Assembly: GCA_016784265.1 (NCBI GenBank)
Contig: JADHUZ010000078.1
Location: forward strand, 1 to 6,624
Direction: 5' to 3'
DNA: 6,624 nt
DNA from: Fidelibacterota bacterium
GTDB taxonomy: Bacteria > Fidelibacterota > BS150m-G59
The translations under genes and the position numbers were made by a program. The notes below the pieces were generated by a model. That model was not told the DNA's origin. It was given only the letters and a program-made list of their open reading frames with translations, and did not search any database. Shown here in pieces: positions 6,194-6,624 of the stretch. Position 1 is the first letter of the stretch. The number at the start of each line of letters is the position of its first letter.

Positions 6194-6624
6194 TTTTTCA
6201 GTTCCTCAATTTTAAGTTTTACTGTTTCAATTATCGAATCGGGCGTACTCGCTCCGGCACCAATTCCGACTGTCTGCGCGCCATCAAACCACTTTTTTTT
6301 CAAATCTTCTTCACACGCGACTTGGTAAGTTTTCGGATTGATTTTTTCCGAAATCTCTGCCAATCGTTTGGAGTTCGCACTTGTAAACGAACCGATGACA
6401 ATCATCAAATCGTATTTTTCTGCCAACTCGCTAATCTGCATTTGGTTCCGTCGCGTCGGATAACAAATTGTATTCACAAATCGCAAATCAACTGTCTTTT
6501 CAAGCAAAACTGTGATGATTTTCTGCACATTTTCTAATGTTTGTGTGGATTGACTGACAACACCAACCTTTTTCAATTTGCCTAAATTTCTTGCTTCGTC
6601 AGCGTCAGCAACAACAATTGCATC
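6190..6624 (-). CDS. ispH: 4-hydroxy-3-methylbut-2-enyl diphosphate reductase (IspH/LytB), C-terminal part, 5' end outside window
   Basis: IspH is the [4Fe-4S] enzyme that reduces HMBPP to IPP and DMAPP, the last step of the MEP isoprenoid pathway in the cytoplasm. The frame is open to the right window edge, so 144 C-terminal residues are visible. They include the third cluster-ligand cysteine in NTIC (visible residue 54, E. coli Cys197), the diphosphate-binding stretch [10 protein letters not shown] (79-88) and the closing GAGASTPD (122-129, with the equivalent of E. coli Ser269). The N-terminal half, with the other two cysteines and the active-site histidines and glutamate, is not in the window. 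By recalled alignment to E. coli, Thr167 is Ser (QST), Ser226 is Ala (SAN) and the usual AT after the cysteine is PT. These are mild changes and the protein looks functional. The stop codon overlaps the pdxS start (ATGA), implying coupled translation. Family assignment is secure. Confidence 0.95.
   Translation of the reverse strand, partial: DAIVVADADEARNLGKLKKVGVVSQSTQTLENVQKIITVLLEKTVDLRFVNTICYPTRRNQMQISELAEKYDLMIVIGSFTSANSKRLAEISEKINPKTYQVACEEDLKKKWFDGAQTVGIGAGASTPDSIIETVKLKIEELKK
6202..6207 (-). promoter_or_regulatory. Ribosome-binding site of pdxS (GAGGAA)
   Basis: GAGGAA on the minus strand lies inside the last ispH codons, 8 bases upstream of the pdxS ATG. It supports reinitiation or coupled translation across the ATGA overlap. 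Confidence 0.7.

Noticed and set aside
5597..6328. A 243-codon plus-strand open frame, and other long plus-strand frames opposite every gene
   Set aside because: They lie fully opposite strongly recognisable minus-strand genes, have no family resemblance, and reflect low stop frequency on the complementary strand.
1..6624. Mobile elements, CRISPR, tRNA or rRNA genes
   Set aside because: No direct-repeat/spacer arrays, transposase motifs, terminal inverted repeats or RNA gene signatures are visible; nearly every base is accounted for by seven coupled housekeeping-type genes.

Overview
The window is a dense bacterial gene cluster read entirely from the minus strand. Seven genes run right to left: ispH (start outside the window), pdxS, pdxT, dxs, an isobutyryl-CoA-mutase-like large subunit, a PHP-domain phosphoesterase, and the N-terminal part of a ResB-like cytochrome c biogenesis protein that leaves the window at base 1. 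The only spacer longer than a few bases is 38 bp between pdxS and pdxT. The other junctions overlap by 4-8 bases or are separated by 4 bases, so the block is probably one translationally coupled transcription unit with its promoter and terminator outside the window. I see no tRNA, rRNA, CRISPR array, insertion sequence or riboswitch, and no gene-free stretch over 300 bases.

Region by region (minus strand): 6624-6190 encodes the C-terminal half of IspH, the last enzyme of the MEP isoprenoid pathway. 6193-5306 and 5267-4707 encode PdxS and PdxT, the two subunits of the DXP-independent pyridoxal 5'-phosphate synthase. 4714-2873 encodes Dxs, the first enzyme of the MEP pathway. 2868-1291 encodes a B12-dependent acyl-CoA mutase large subunit. 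Its substrate-reading residues are Phe and Gln, which point to isobutyryl-CoA/butyryl-CoA rather than methylmalonyl-CoA. 1294-449 encodes a PHP phosphoesterase of the TrpH/YciV type. 452-1 encodes the start of ResB, beginning at a TTG codon.

Biological logic: Dxs and IspH bracket the PLP synthase genes, and both Dxs and PdxS consume glyceraldehyde 3-phosphate. The organism makes isoprenoids by the MEP route and PLP by the PdxST route, so its DXP is probably used for isoprenoids and thiamine rather than PLP. ResB implies c-type cytochromes assembled by system II. No partner B12-binding subunit for the mutase lies in the window.

Organism: a bacterium of moderate GC (roughly 40-45% in lines I sampled) with tightly packed operons, frequent GGAG ribosome-binding sites and some TTG starts. 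I cannot place it in a phylum with confidence. Nothing here looks mobile or recently transferred. The least ordinary signals are the mutase specificity residues, a strongly over-represented word TTTCGCAA(A) on both strands, a degenerate heptanucleotide repeat in the pdxS-pdxT spacer, and two gene junctions built on the same nine bases.
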